Part shown: one piece after another, positions 1 through 8,303 of the stretch
Layout: each line of letters starts with the position of its first letter
Position numbering within the stretch: position 1 is the stretch's first letter
NCBI RefSeq assembly: GCF_000721265.1
Contig: NZ_JOFZ01000003.1
Span: forward strand, 186,001 to 250,000
Length of the DNA: 64,000 nucleotides
Source of the DNA: Streptomyces sp. NRRL F-5126
Lineage (GTDB): Bacteria; Actinomycetota; Actinomycetes; Streptomycetales; Streptomycetaceae
Direction: 5' to 3'
Notes under the pieces: model-generated
Database searches by the model: none
The model's input: the letters and a program-made list of their open reading frames with translations, nothing else
Told to the model about the DNA's origin: nothing
Program-made: the position numbers and the translations under genes

Positions 1-116
1 CAGGACAGCACGACGTCGTCGTCGCCCGCGGCGCCGGCCGGCAGGATCTCGCCGCCCATCGCGTCCACCAGGGGACGCACGGCGGCCACCAGCGGGTGGT
101 CGGGAGCCTCGCTCAC
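1..116 (-). CDS. HTH-domain regulator, N-terminal fragment (window edge)
   Basis: Only the first 38 codons are inside the window. Reading leftward from a GTG at 116, the protein begins VSEAPDHPLVAAVRPLVDAM and continues through an acidic stretch off the edge. From memory this opening resembles a streptomycete family of about 120 residues with a C-terminal Fis/HTH-like DNA-binding domain, but that domain is outside the window. The GTG overlaps the TGA of the upstream thiamine-binding-like gene (GTGA), so the two genes are probably translated together. The start is well supported by this overlap; the function rests on N-terminal resemblance only. Confidence 0.55.
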   Translation of the reverse strand, partial: MSEAPDHPLVAAVRPLVDAMGGEILPAGAAGDDDVVLS

Positions 117-364
117 CTGTCGTCCTCCGCGACCACGCTGACCTGCACGGATACCCGCGTCGCACCCGCGTCGAGCGACTCGCCGAGCAGCTTGGCGACC
201 GCCGCCAGCACCTCGTCGGCGCGGCCCTCCGCCGTGTTGCCGAACGGGCCCACGTCGAACGCGTCGAGCCGGGCGCCCGCGACGACCTCCCGGGCGACGA
301 CCGCGTGGCGCGGCGCCTCCTCCAGGTCGAAGGGCTCCGTCGTGTACTCCACCCTCAGCCGCAC
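113..364 (-). CDS. Thiamine-binding-like small protein (MTH1187/YkoF, DUF77 type)
   Basis: A small protein of about 83 residues beginning VRLRVEYTTEPF. The conserved segment VGPFGNTAEG followed by a helix and a C-terminal beta strand (TRVSVQVSVV) matches the ferredoxin-like MTH1187/YkoF fold, some members of which bind thiamine or hydroxymethylpyrimidine. No catalytic residues are evident. A longer reading frame extends upstream to 403, but family alignment favours the GTG at 364. It overlaps the downstream HTH gene by GTGA. Family assignment is moderately sure; the ligand is not shown by the sequence. Confidence 0.6.
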   Translation of the reverse strand: MRLRVEYTTEPFDLEEAPRHAVVAREVVAGARLDAFDVGPFGNTAEGRADEVLAAVAKLLGESLDAGATRVSVQVSVVAEDDR

Positions 365-421
365 TACGCCCCCACGGAATCGCTGTGACCTGTGGCTTCC
401 CATCGTCGTGTGCTGACTCTA

Positions 422-439
422 ACGGGCCCGCGGGCCCGT
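422..439. terminator. GC-rich palindrome, likely terminator
   Basis: ACGGGCCC and GGGCCCGT form a perfect 18-bp palindrome just past the end of the oxidoreductase gene (stop at 486, transcribed leftward). There is no T-run, which is common for streptomycete terminators. It probably ends the uronate/mannonate operon. Confidence 0.5.
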
Positions 440-485
440 CGCGTGACGGGGACGCCTCTCGGCAGCGTGGGGTGGACGCCCGCTC

Positions 486-1898
486 CTACGGCAGCCGGTC
501 GGCGACCTCCGCGACGAGGGCGTCGTCCGCCGCCAGGTCCTGCGCGCCGAGCAGGGCGAGCAGCGCCCTGACCGCGTCCGCCGGCCTCCGCGCCCGCCAG
601 GCCCCGTGCAGCCGCGCGGCGGCCGGGTCGGCGTACGGCAGGCCGTCCCGGCTCGCCGCCGCCCAGACGGCGAGTGCACGCGCCAGGTACGGCGTCTCGC
701 GCCCGGCGGCGCGCAGTTCGCGCACGGGTGCCAGCCAGCGTTCGGGGATCTTGAGCGAGCTGTCGGTGGCGACCTGGCCGAGCCGGTGGTGCACCGCCGG
801 GTTGGTGAACCGCTCGATCAGGGTGTCCACGTATGCGGGGACGTCGAGGCCCGGCGCGCGGGGCAGTGTGGGTGCGACCTCCGCGCACAGCGTGCGCACC
901 GCGGCCTCCCCCCAGCCGGTGGCGAGCGCGTCGGCCACCGTCGTGCGGCCGTCGCGCAGGCCCAGGTGGGCGAGGAGCGAGTGCGCGCCGTTCAGCAGCC
1001 GCAGTTTGGTGAGCTGGTACGGCGTCACATCGGCGACGAACTCGGCGCCGCCGGCCTCCCAGTGGGGGCGCGCGCCGGCGAACCGGTCCTCGATCACCCA
1101 CTGCGTGTACGGCTCGCAGCTGACGGCGGCGGCGTCACGCACGCCGAGAGCGCGTGCCGCGGTGGCGAGGTCGCTTTCGGTGGTGGCGGGCACGATGCGG
1201 TCGACGACGGTGGCGGGGAACGACACCGCGCCGCTCGCCAGCCACGACAGCAGGGCGTCGCGCTCGGGCCAGGCCGTCGCGGCGGCGAACTCCGCTACGA
1301 GGCGGGCCAGTACGGGGCCGTTGCCGGCCATGTTGTCGCAGCACACCACCGTTATCGGGGCTCCCGGCCCACGCAGCCGGGCGCGCAGTCCCGCCGCCAG
1401 CTGCCCGACCGGGGTGGCGTGTGCGCCGCTCGCCGGGTCGGCCGCGAGGTCGGCCGCGATCAGCGGGTCGGTGAGGTCGAGGCCGCCGCCCGCCGGATCC
1501 CTGCGGTAGCCCTTCTCCGTGACGGTGGTGGTGACGACGGCGGTGCCGGGTGCGGCGAGCAACTCGCGCAGCCGTCCGGCGTCCGCCGTGGCATGCAGGG
1601 TCTCGGCGAGCGCGCCAGACACCCGGGTGGCGGGGTCCTCGGGGTCGCGGAAGGTGACCGAGTACAGGTTGTCCTGGGCGCGCAGCGCGTCGAGGACGGT
1701 ACGGCTGTGCTGGGCGACCCCGGCGATCCCCCAGTCCTCCCCCGCGGCCTCGGTGTACAGGGCCTGGTGGGCGCGGTGGAAGGCACCGAGGCCCAGGTGG
1801 ACGATGCGGGGCCTGCGGCCGCCTGCGCGTGGCGCGGGGCGCGCCGCGTGGGGCAGGGCGGCGACGGCCGCGTTCGACAGGCCGGTCATCGCGCTCAC
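486..1898 (-). CDS. Mannitol dehydrogenase family oxidoreductase (likely fructuronate reductase / mannonate oxidoreductase)
   Basis: About 470 residues, the usual length of the long-chain mannitol/fructuronate dehydrogenases. The N-terminal Rossmann segment [13 protein letters not shown] lies at about residues 32-45. The family's polyol-site signature [10 protein letters not shown] has Lys298, Asn303 and His306. The GTG at 1898 overlaps the stop of the mannonate dehydratase gene (GTGA), indicating coupling; an ATG three codons later (1889) is an alternative. Next to a ManD-type dehydratase and an MFS transporter, the likely reaction is NAD(H)-dependent interconversion of fructuronate and mannonate (UxuB-like). 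A mannitol or arabinitol substrate cannot be excluded. Third gene of a leftward operon starting near 4.7 kb. Confidence 0.85.
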   Translation of the reverse strand: MSAMTGLSNAAVAALPHAARPAPRAGGRRPRIVHLGLGAFHRAHQALYTEAAGEDWGIAGVAQHSRTVLDALRAQDNLYSVTFRDPEDPATRVSGALAETLHATADAGRLRELLAAPGTAVVTTTVTEKGYRRDPAGGGLDLTDPLIAADLAADPASGAHATPVGQLAAGLRARLRGPGAPITVVCCDNMAGNGPVLARLVAEFAAATAWPERDALLSWLASGAVSFPATVVDRIVPATTESDLATAARALGVRDAAAVSCEPYTQWVIEDRFAGARPHWEAGGAEFVADVTPYQLTKLRLLNGAHSLLAHLGLRDGRTTVADALATGWGEAAVRTLCAEVAPTLPRAPGLDVPAYVDTLIERFTNPAVHHRLGQVATDSSLKIPERWLAPVRELRAAGRETPYLARALAVWAAASRDGLPYADPAAARLHGAWRARRPADAVRALLALLGAQDLAADDALVAEVADRLP

Positions 1899-3109
1899 CA
1901 GTCGTGCACGGAGCCGTCGCGGCGGCGGCTGACCGGCAGGTACCTGGCGTCGTACGGGAAGCGCTCGGCGGCCTTCTCGTCGAACTCGACGCCGAGGCCG
2001 GGTGCGTCCGACGGGTACAGCGCGCCGTCCCGGTAGGTGTAACCGGACGTGAACACCTCGAAGGCGAGCGGGTCGTGCGCCATGTACTCCTGGATGCCGA
2101 AGTTCGGCACCGTGACGTCGAGGTGGACGGCGGCGGACATGCTGACGGGCGACAGGTCGGTGGCGCCGTGCGAGCCGGTGCGCACCTGGTGGAGTTCGGC
2201 GAGATGGAAGATCCGCCGCAGGTGGGTGATGCCGCCCGCGTGCACGACGGAGGCGCGGATGTAGTCGATCAGCCGCTCGGAGATCAGCTGCCGGCAGTCC
2301 CAGATGGAGTTGAAGACCTCGCCGACCGCGATCGGGATGCGGGTGGCGGCACGCACCTGCCGGAAGTTGTCCTGGAGTTCGGCGGGCGCGGGGTCCTCCA
2401 TCCAGAACATCCGGAGGTCTTCGAGGCGGTGGCCGAGCTGTCCCGCCTCGGTGGGCGTGAGCCGGTGGTGCACGTCGTGCAGGAGGTGGAAGCCGAAGCC
2501 GAACCGTTCGCGCACGGCGGTGAGGTAGCGGGGCGCGAAGTCGAGGTAGTCCTCGGTGTGCCACATCTGCTCGTCGGGCAGGGAGGTGGCGGCGGGCTCG
2601 TAGCCCTGCCCGTCCCCGTGCCGCACACCGTAGCTGCCGGGCGATCCCGGCACCGCGGCCTGGGCGCGGATCGCACGGAAGCCGAGGTCCTTGAACCTGG
2701 CGACGTCGTCGAGGAGTTCGGCCGTGTCCTCGCCGCTGGCGTGGCCGTAGACCAGGGCGCCGTCCCGGGCGAGGCCGCCGAGCAGGTCGTAGACGGGCAT
2801 CCCCGCGACCTTCCCCTTGATGTCCCACAGCGCGGTGTCGACGGCGGCGATCGCGGTCATGGTGACGGGGCCGCGCCGCCAGTAGGCGCCCTTGTAGAGG
2901 TAGTGCCACATGTCCTCGATGCGGGCGGGGTCGCGGCCGATCAGCAGCGGCACGAGGTGGTCGCGCAGGTACGAGGCGACCGACAGCTCCCTGCCGTTGA
3001 GCGTGGCGTCGCCGAGCCCCGTGACGCCGTCGGACGTGGTGATCCGCAGCGTGACGAAGTTGCGTCCCGGTGAGGTGACGAACACCTCGGCGGCGGTGAT
3101 GGTGGCCAT
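1895..3109 (-). CDS. manD: D-mannonate dehydratase family protein (ManD, enolase superfamily)
   Basis: 404 residues, the standard ManD length. It has an N-terminal capping domain followed by the enolase-superfamily barrel. Visible signatures include [11 protein letters not shown] near the N-terminus, [26 protein letters not shown] and [12 protein letters not shown], which carry the metal-binding acids and catalytic His of the family. The expected reaction is dehydration of D-mannonate (some members use D-gluconate) to 2-keto-3-deoxygluconate. Many ManD-fold proteins are slow or promiscuous, so exact substrate is an inference from the adjacent oxidoreductase and transporter. The ATG at 3109 is preceded by a GAGGAAAAG-rich leader. 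Confidence 0.88.
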   Translation of the reverse strand: MATITAAEVFVTSPGRNFVTLRITTSDGVTGLGDATLNGRELSVASYLRDHLVPLLIGRDPARIEDMWHYLYKGAYWRRGPVTMTAIAAVDTALWDIKGKVAGMPVYDLLGGLARDGALVYGHASGEDTAELLDDVARFKDLGFRAIRAQAAVPGSPGSYGVRHGDGQGYEPAATSLPDEQMWHTEDYLDFAPRYLTAVRERFGFGFHLLHDVHHRLTPTEAGQLGHRLEDLRMFWMEDPAPAELQDNFRQVRAATRIPIAVGEVFNSIWDCRQLISERLIDYIRASVVHAGGITHLRRIFHLAELHQVRTGSHGATDLSPVSMSAAVHLDVTVPNFGIQEYMAHDPLAFEVFTSGYTYRDGALYPSDAPGLGVEFDEKAAERFPYDARYLPVSRRRDGSVHDW

Positions 3110-3180
3110 GGAGCGGCCCCTCTTTTCCTCAGTGGTGCGGATGGTGCGCAGATGTGGGTGGCGCGGACGGCGCGCGGCGG

Positions 3181-4668
3181 TCAGGCGCCGTCCCCGGGTG
3201 GCGGGGCCGTGGCCGCCGTGCCGGTGCGCGGCCAGTGCGCGTACTCCCGGCCGCCGAGCGTGCGCGGTGCGGTCTCGGGCAGCAGGCACAGGGCGACGAT
3301 ACTCACGGCGATCAGGCCGCAGACGTAGAGGACGTCCCATCCGTAGGAGCCGTGACCCGCGATCAGGAGGGCCGCGGCGACCACGGTGAACGGACCGCTC
3401 GCGATCATGGAGCCGAACTGCCAGACCAGCGAGACCCCGCTGTAGCGGGCCGACGACGGGAACAGCTCGGGGAAGTAGGCCGCCTGCGGTGCGTACGTGC
3501 CGGCGTGGCCGAGCGCGAGTCCCGCGATCAGCGCCGCGACGATCACGATGGTGTTCGAGGAGCGCACCGCTTCGAACGCGGGCACCACGAGGACCAGGTT
3601 CAGCACGGCGGCGGCCAGGAACACCGGCCGCCTGCCGACCCGGTCGGTGAGCGCGCCGAGCAGGGGCAGCGCCACCAGCTCGCAGCAGACCGCGATGATC
3701 ACCGCGGTCAGGACCGTCCCGGTGTCGTGGTGCAGCGAATCCGCGTAACTCACCAGGAAGACCGTGTAGAAGGGGAAGACGGCCGCCTCGGCGAACTTCG
3801 CGAACAGTCCTCCGACGAGTTCGCGCCGGTGGTGCGCGAAGAGGGCGCGCAGCGGGGAGGGTGGCCGCCGCTGCCGGTCCTCCTTCTTGACGGCGCGGAA
3901 GGTGTCCGACTCCTGGATGCGGCTGCGCACGAGCAGGCCCACGACGACCACGACGGCGCTCAGCCAGAACGGGACGCGCCAGCCCCAGGACAGGAACGCG
4001 CTGTCGGACAGGTTCCCGTCGAGTACCGCGAACAGGGCCGTCGGGATGAGGTAGGCGGCGGGCGAGCCGAGTTGTACGAGGCTGGCCCACGCGCCGCGCC
4101 TGGCCCTGGGTGCGGCCTCCGCGGTCAGCAGGACGGCGCCGCCCTGCTCGCCGCCCACGCCGAAGCCCTGGATGAGCCGGACGAACACCAGGATGACGGC
4201 GGCCCAGATGCCGATCTGGTGGTAGGTGGGCAGGCAGCCGACGGCGAAGGTGCCGAGCCCGGTCAGCAGCAGGGTGAGGACGAGGGCGCGTTTGCGGCCG
4301 ACGCGGTCGCCGACCACTCCCCACACCAGGCCGCCCAGCGGTCGGCTGAAGAAGCCGACGGCGTACGTGGAGAACGAGGCGAGGGTGCCGAGCGCGGGGT
4401 CCACGTCCGGGAAGAAGATCTTGCCGAAGGCGAGCGCGGACGCCGTGCCGTAGATGAAGAAATCGTAGTACTCGGCGATCGTGCCGACGACGGATGCCGC
4501 CACGACCCGGCGCAGCGCCCGCGGCGCGAGGCCCGCGTCCGCCGCCGCGCCTGCCGTCCGCGTGGCGTATTCGTCGGCGGTCCGCTCTGCCGTGCCGTGA
4601 CCGCCGGGGCGGTGCGCTGCCGTGTTGTCCCCCGAGGCGGCTGGGGACGGTGTGCCGGGGTCGCTCAT
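3181..4668 (-). CDS. MFS transporter, metabolite:H+ symporter (MHS) family
   Basis: 495 residues from ATG 4668. The protein has a hydrophilic N-terminal tail of about 55 residues, then about 12 membrane segments. MHS hallmarks are visible: [17 protein letters not shown] at the first helix, the loop motif [10 protein letters not shown], and [12 protein letters not shown] in the middle. MHS proteins take up carboxylates such as citrate, ketoglutarate or shikimate with protons, so a sugar acid (uronate, mannonate) is a plausible substrate given the following genes. It is the promoter-proximal gene of the operon and diverges from a GntR/FCD gene. Confidence 0.88.
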   Translation of the reverse strand: MSDPGTPSPAASGDNTAAHRPGGHGTAERTADEYATRTAGAAADAGLAPRALRRVVAASVVGTIAEYYDFFIYGTASALAFGKIFFPDVDPALGTLASFSTYAVGFFSRPLGGLVWGVVGDRVGRKRALVLTLLLTGLGTFAVGCLPTYHQIGIWAAVILVFVRLIQGFGVGGEQGGAVLLTAEAAPRARRGAWASLVQLGSPAAYLIPTALFAVLDGNLSDSAFLSWGWRVPFWLSAVVVVVGLLVRSRIQESDTFRAVKKEDRQRRPPSPLRALFAHHRRELVGGLFAKFAEAAVFPFYTVFLVSYADSLHHDTGTVLTAVIIAVCCELVALPLLGALTDRVGRRPVFLAAAVLNLVLVVPAFEAVRSSNTIVIVAALIAGLALGHAGTYAPQAAYFPELFPSSARYSGVSLVWQFGSMIASGPFTVVAAALLIAGHGSYGWDVLYVCGLIAVSIVALCLLPETAPRTLGGREYAHWPRTGTAATAPPPGDGA

Positions 4669-4709
4669 ACCTGCGTCCTTGAGCCCTTCGCCGTCGATGC
4701 GTTGTCGGC

Positions 4710-4741
4710 TACCATACAAGTACGGCAGTGGCCGGGGTCAA
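4710..4741 (-). promoter_or_regulatory. Divergent promoter of the MFS-manD operon with possible GntR operator
   Basis: On the minus strand, TTGACC (4741-4736) and TATGGT (4716-4711) are separated by 19 bp. The segment TACTTGTATGGTA (4722-4710) overlaps the -10 box and resembles loose GntR/FCD half-sites, so it is a candidate operator for the divergent regulator. Inference only. Confidence 0.35.
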
Positions 4742-4812
4742 GGGTCCGTGCTCCGGCCCGGGCGCGATAGCGTCCGGGGACGTCGGTTTCGTCGGAAGTG
4801 GAAGGGGAGTCC

Positions 4813-5511
4813 GTGGCCAGCACCCGGCAGCAGGTGCACGAACAGATTCGCGCGCGCATCATCCGGCTCGACCTCGAACCGGGCTCGGCGCTCTCGGAGA
4901 ACGATCTCGCGGCCGAACTCGGCGTCTCGCGCACACCGGTGCGCGAGAGCCTGATCCTGCTGGGCGACGAGGGCCTGGTGGACGTGTACCCGCAGCTCGG
5001 CACCTTCGTGTCCCGGATCAGGCCGGCCGACATCGCCTCGGCGCAGTTCGTGCGCGAGGCTCTGGAGTGCGCGGCCCTGCGGGGCGCCGCGGGCCGCACC
5101 TCCCCGCGCGACCTGACCGACCTTCGGCGGCTGCTGCGCGCGCAGGGGGACGCCGCCGAGGACGGCGACATGGACGGGTTCTTCCGTCTCGACGAGGACT
5201 TCCACGCCCGGCTGATGGCGGTCGGCGGCCACGCGTCCGCGTGGCCGGTCGTCGCGCAGGCCAAGGCCCAACTCGACCGGGCACGGCGGCTTTCGCTGCC
5301 GCTGACGCAGCAACTGCCGCTGCTGATCGGCCAGCACACGGCGGTGGTGGACCTGCTGGAGGCCGCGGACCTGACGGCGGCGGAGGAGTCGCTGCGCGAG
5401 CACCTGCGACTGGTCTTCAGCGATGTGGAGAAGATCCGCGGCCGGCACCCGGAGCTGTTCACGCAGGACGGGGAGTCGCCGAGGCCCCGCAGACGGCCCG
5501 CCGCCCGCTAG
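4813..5511 (+). CDS. GntR family regulator with FCD ligand-binding domain
   Basis: About 232 residues. The N-terminal winged helix includes SENDLAAELGVSRTPVRESL, the classic GntR recognition helix, then GLVDVYPQLGTFVSRI. The C-terminal FCD domain has the metal/ligand pattern FFRLDEDFHARLMAVGGH and later QHTAVVDLL. Two in-frame GTGs are possible: 4798, or 4813 after GGGGAG; the later one gives a more standard N-terminus. It diverges from the MFS-manD-oxidoreductase operon and most likely represses it, released by a sugar-acid intermediate as in UxuR/ExuR-like systems. The effector is inferred. Confidence 0.87.
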   Translation: MASTRQQVHEQIRARIIRLDLEPGSALSENDLAAELGVSRTPVRESLILLGDEGLVDVYPQLGTFVSRIRPADIASAQFVREALECAALRGAAGRTSPRDLTDLRRLLRAQGDAAEDGDMDGFFRLDEDFHARLMAVGGHASAWPVVAQAKAQLDRARRLSLPLTQQLPLLIGQHTAVVDLLEAADLTAAEESLREHLRLVFSDVEKIRGRHPELFTQDGESPRPRRRPAAR

Positions 5512-5521
5512 TCCCCCGCCG

Positions 5522-5546
5522 CGCCGGGCGGGCGCGGCGCCCGGCG
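5522..5546. terminator. Hairpin downstream of the GntR gene
   Basis: CGCCGGGCG and CGCCCGGCG form a perfect 9-bp stem with a 7-nt loop starting 11 nt after the GntR stop. Likely terminator separating it from the VOC gene. Confidence 0.5.
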
Positions 5547-5616
5547 GCTTGCTACGGTCCCGCACAGGAGAACACGCCCCCGAACGGGCCGTGGGGCCCG
5601 AGGAGGACCGATCGCC

Positions 5617-6009
5617 GTGCGCGTCAAGGAGTTCGACCACCTGGTGCTCAACGTCTCGGACGTCGAGCGTTCACTCGCCTTCTACTGCGGGCCGCTCGGC
5701 CTCGAACCCGTACGGGTCGAACAGTGGCGCAGGGGCGAGGTGCCGTTCCCGTCCGTGCGGGTGACCGCCTCGACCATCATCGACCTGACGGCCGGTCCGC
5801 GCGGCGGGTCGAACGTGGACCACATCTGCCTCGTGGTGGAGCCCCTGGAGTGGCAGGAGGTCATCGACTCCGGGGTGTTCACCGTCCTCGAAGGGCCGGT
5901 CACGCGGTTCGGCGCACGCGGCAGCGCCCAGTCGGTCTACGTGGGCGACCCCGACGGCAACACGGTGGAGCTGCGCTGGTACCCGCAGGACCTCGACGCC
6001 CAGGGGTGA
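5617..6009 (+). CDS. VOC family protein (glyoxalase/dioxygenase superfamily)
   Basis: 130 residues from GTG 5617, preceded by GAGGAGGA. The pattern FDHLVLNVSDVERSLAFYCGPLGLEP at the N-terminus and YVGDPDGNTVELRWYP at the C-terminus are the two beta-alpha-beta-beta-beta modules of the vicinal oxygen chelate fold. His7, a central His (NVDHICL) and the Glu of NTVELRW are positioned as metal ligands. The family includes glyoxalases, dioxygenases and resistance proteins; substrate cannot be told from sequence. It lies between the uronate and rhamnose modules and may belong to either or neither. Confidence 0.8.
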   Translation: MRVKEFDHLVLNVSDVERSLAFYCGPLGLEPVRVEQWRRGEVPFPSVRVTASTIIDLTAGPRGGSNVDHICLVVEPLEWQEVIDSGVFTVLEGPVTRFGARGSAQSVYVGDPDGNTVELRWYPQDLDAQG

Positions 6010-6028
6010 CGCCACGGCACGGGCGGGA

Positions 6029-6040
6029 TGAAATGTTTCA
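6029..6040. promoter_or_regulatory. Upstream LacI-like palindrome
   Basis: TGAAATGTTTCA has perfect TGAAA/TTTCA arms around TG. It lies 18 bp upstream of the -35 box of the rhamnose promoter and its centre is 65 bp from a second palindrome at 6094-6105. Candidate auxiliary operator. Confidence 0.45.
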
Positions 6041-6058
6041 ACTCCCGTTGCGCGTACC

Positions 6059-6088
6059 TTGACAGTCGCGAGCCAGGACGCCTACGGT
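6059..6088 (+). promoter_or_regulatory. Promoter of the rhamnose catabolic genes
   Basis: A consensus TTGACA (6059-6064) is followed after 18 bp by TACGGT (6083-6088), a good match to the TAnnnT pattern of streptomycete housekeeping promoters. The predicted start near 6095 falls inside the downstream palindrome. Confidence 0.55.
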
Positions 6089-6093
6089 CCACC

Positions 6094-6105
6094 TGAATCG
6101 ATTCA
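6094..6105. promoter_or_regulatory. Perfect 12-bp palindrome at the transcription start
   Basis: TGAATCGATTCA is a perfect palindrome with the central CG typical of LacI-family operators. It overlaps the predicted start of transcription for the aldolase gene, where a bound repressor would block initiation. Confidence 0.55.
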
Positions 6106-6147
6106 TCACATCATCGCGCATCTCGTCACCGCCCAGGAGTGGAAGAC

Positions 6148-8202
6148 ATGCCCGACGCCCAGCCCGACGCCACCGACGTGAAGGCAGCGCTGCTCTCGCG
6201 CTCCAACCGCCTGGGGGCCGACCCCCGCAACACCAACTACGCGGGCGGCAACACCTCGGCGAAGGGAACGGAACGCGACCCGGTGACCGGTGGCGAGACC
6301 GAGCTGATGTGGGTCAAGGGCTCGGGCGGCGACCTCGGCACGCTGACCGAGCAGGGTCTCGCGGTGCTGCGGCTCGACCGGCTGCGTGCGCTGACCGGGG
6401 TGTACCCGGGCGTGGAGCGCGAGGACGAGATGGTCGCGGCGTTCGACTACTGCCTGCACGGCAGGGGCGGCGCCGCCCCATCGATCGACACCGCCATGCA
6501 CGGCCTGGTGGACGCCCCGCACATCGACCACCTGCACCCGGACTCGGGCATCGCGCTCGCCTGCGCGGCCGACGGCGAGGAGCTGACGCGCGATTGCTTC
6601 GGCGACCGCGTGGTGTGGGTGGACTGGCGCAGGCCGGGCTTCCAGCTCGGCCTGGACATCGCCGCGGTGAAGGAGGCGAATCCGCAGGCGATCGGGTGCG
6701 TGCTCGGCGGGCACGGCATCACGGCGTGGGGCGGAACCTCGCAGGAGTGCGAGGCGAACTCGCTGCGGATCATCCAGGAGGCGGAGCGGTTCCTCGCCGA
6801 GCGCGGCAGGCCGGAGCCGTTCGGCCCGCCGATCGCCGGATACGGGGCGCTGCCCGCCGGCGAGCGGCGGGCGCGCGCCGCCGCGCTGGCGCCGCTGCTG
6901 CGGGGGCTCGCGTCCACGGACCGGCCGCAGGTGGGGCACTTCACCGACGCGGAGCCCGTGCTGGACTTCCTGGCACGCACGGAGCACCCGCGCCTCGCCG
7001 CGCTCGGCACGTCCTGCCCCGACCACTTCCTGCGCACCAAGGTGCGGCCGATGGTGCTCGACCTGCCCCCGTCCGTCCCGCTGGAGGAGGCCGCCGCGCG
7101 GCTGAAAGAGCTGCACGAGGAGTACCGCGCCGAGTACGCCGCCTACTACGAGCGCCACGCCGATGCCGGCTCCCCCGCGATGCGGGGCGCGGACCCGGCG
7201 ATCGTGCTGGTGCCGGGCGTCGGCATGTTCTCCTACGGCAAGGACAAGCAGACGGCGCGCGTGGCGGGCGAGTTCTACCTCAACGCGATCAATGTGATGC
7301 GGGGCGCCGAGGCGGTCTCCACGTACCGGCCGATCGAGGAGTCGGAGAAGTTCCGCATCGAGTACTGGGCGCTTGAGGAGGCCAAGCTGCGGCGGATGCC
7401 GGCGCCGAAGCCGCTCGCCACGCGCGTCGCTGTGGTGACGGGCGCGGGTTCCGGCATCGGCAGGGCGGTGGCGCAGCGGCTGGTGGCAGAGGGCGCCTGC
7501 GTGGTGGTCGCGGACCTCGACGGGGAGAGCGCGGCTACGGTCGCCAAGGCGCTGGGCGGCCCGGACAAGGCCGTCGCCGTGACGGTGGACGTGACGGACG
7601 AGGAGCAGATCGCGGCCGCTTTCCGCGAGGGCGTGCTCGCGTTCGGCGGCGTCGACCTGGTCGTCAACAACGCGGGCATCTCGATCTCCAAGCCGCTGCT
7701 GGAGACGAGCGCGCGCGACTGGGACCTCCAGCACGACATCATGGCGCGCGGGTCGTTCCTGGTCTCGCGCGAGGCGGCGCGGGTGATGACCGAGCAGGCG
7801 ATGGGCGGCGACATCGTCTACATCGTGTCGAAGAACGGTGTGTTCGCCGGGCCCAACAACATCGCCTACTCGGCGACGAAGGCGGACCAGGCGCACCAGG
7901 TCCGGCTCCTCGCGGCCGAGTTGGGTGAGCGGGGCATCCGGGTCAACGGCGTCAATCCCGACGGTGTGGTCAGGGGCTCTGGCATCTTCGCGGGCGGCTG
8001 GGGCGCGCAGCGAGCCGCGGTGTACGGGGTGCCGGAGGAGAAGCTCGGCGAGTTCTACGCGCAGCGGACGCTGCTGAAGCGTGAGGTGCTCCCCGAGCAC
8101 GTGGCGAACGCGGTGTTCGCACTGACGGGCGGGGACCTGACGCACACGACGGGGCTGCACGTGCCGGTGGACGCGGGCGTGGCGGCGGCGTTCCTGCGCT
8201 GA
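6148..8202 (+). CDS. Bifunctional rhamnulose-1-phosphate aldolase / short-chain (lactaldehyde) dehydrogenase
   Basis: 684 residues, a natural fusion of two enzymes. Residues 1-420 are a class II aldolase: NYAGGNTSAKG near 30 is the phosphate-binding loop and His125, His128, His130 of HIDHLH are candidate zinc ligands. Residues about 425-684 are a short-chain dehydrogenase with TGAGSGIG at about 431-438, NNAG, and Tyr574/Lys578 in YSATK. In bacteria with this fusion the aldolase splits L-rhamnulose-1-phosphate to DHAP and L-lactaldehyde, which the dehydrogenase half oxidises to lactate. ATG 6148 sits 8 nt after AGGAG; an in-frame GTG at 6139 overlaps that ribosome site. The kinase gene follows 101 nt downstream. 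Confidence 0.92.
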   Translation: MPDAQPDATDVKAALLSRSNRLGADPRNTNYAGGNTSAKGTERDPVTGGETELMWVKGSGGDLGTLTEQGLAVLRLDRLRALTGVYPGVEREDEMVAAFDYCLHGRGGAAPSIDTAMHGLVDAPHIDHLHPDSGIALACAADGEELTRDCFGDRVVWVDWRRPGFQLGLDIAAVKEANPQAIGCVLGGHGITAWGGTSQECEANSLRIIQEAERFLAERGRPEPFGPPIAGYGALPAGERRARAAALAPLLRGLASTDRPQVGHFTDAEPVLDFLARTEHPRLAALGTSCPDHFLRTKVRPMVLDLPPSVPLEEAAARLKELHEEYRAEYAAYYERHADAGSPAMRGADPAIVLVPGVGMFSYGKDKQTARVAGEFYLNAINVMRGAEAVSTYRPIEESEKFRIEYWALEEAKLRRMPAPKPLATRVAVVTGAGSGIGRAVAQRLVAEGACVVVADLDGESAATVAKALGGPDKAVAVTVDVTDEEQIAAAFREGVLAFGGVDLVVNNAGISISKPLLETSARDWDLQHDIMARGSFLVSREAARVMTEQAMGGDIVYIVSKNGVFAGPNNIAYSATKADQAHQVRLLAAELGERGIRVNGVNPDGVVRGSGIFAGGWGAQRAAVYGVPEEKLGEFYAQRTLLKREVLPEHVANAVFALTGGDLTHTTGLHVPVDAGVAAAFLR

Positions 8203-8303
8203 CGCGCACCCCGTCCCCCGCCCCGCGGGGCACCCGCTTCCCTGCCACCGCAGGCCCCGGACACCAAGCCGTCCCGGGCCGTGAGAGCGTCCCGAGGTCA
8301 ACC

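Noticed and set aside
1829..3073. A 414-codon plus-strand open frame across the ManD and oxidoreductase genes
   Set aside because: It is compositional shadowing; both minus-strand genes are convincing, full-length enzymes.
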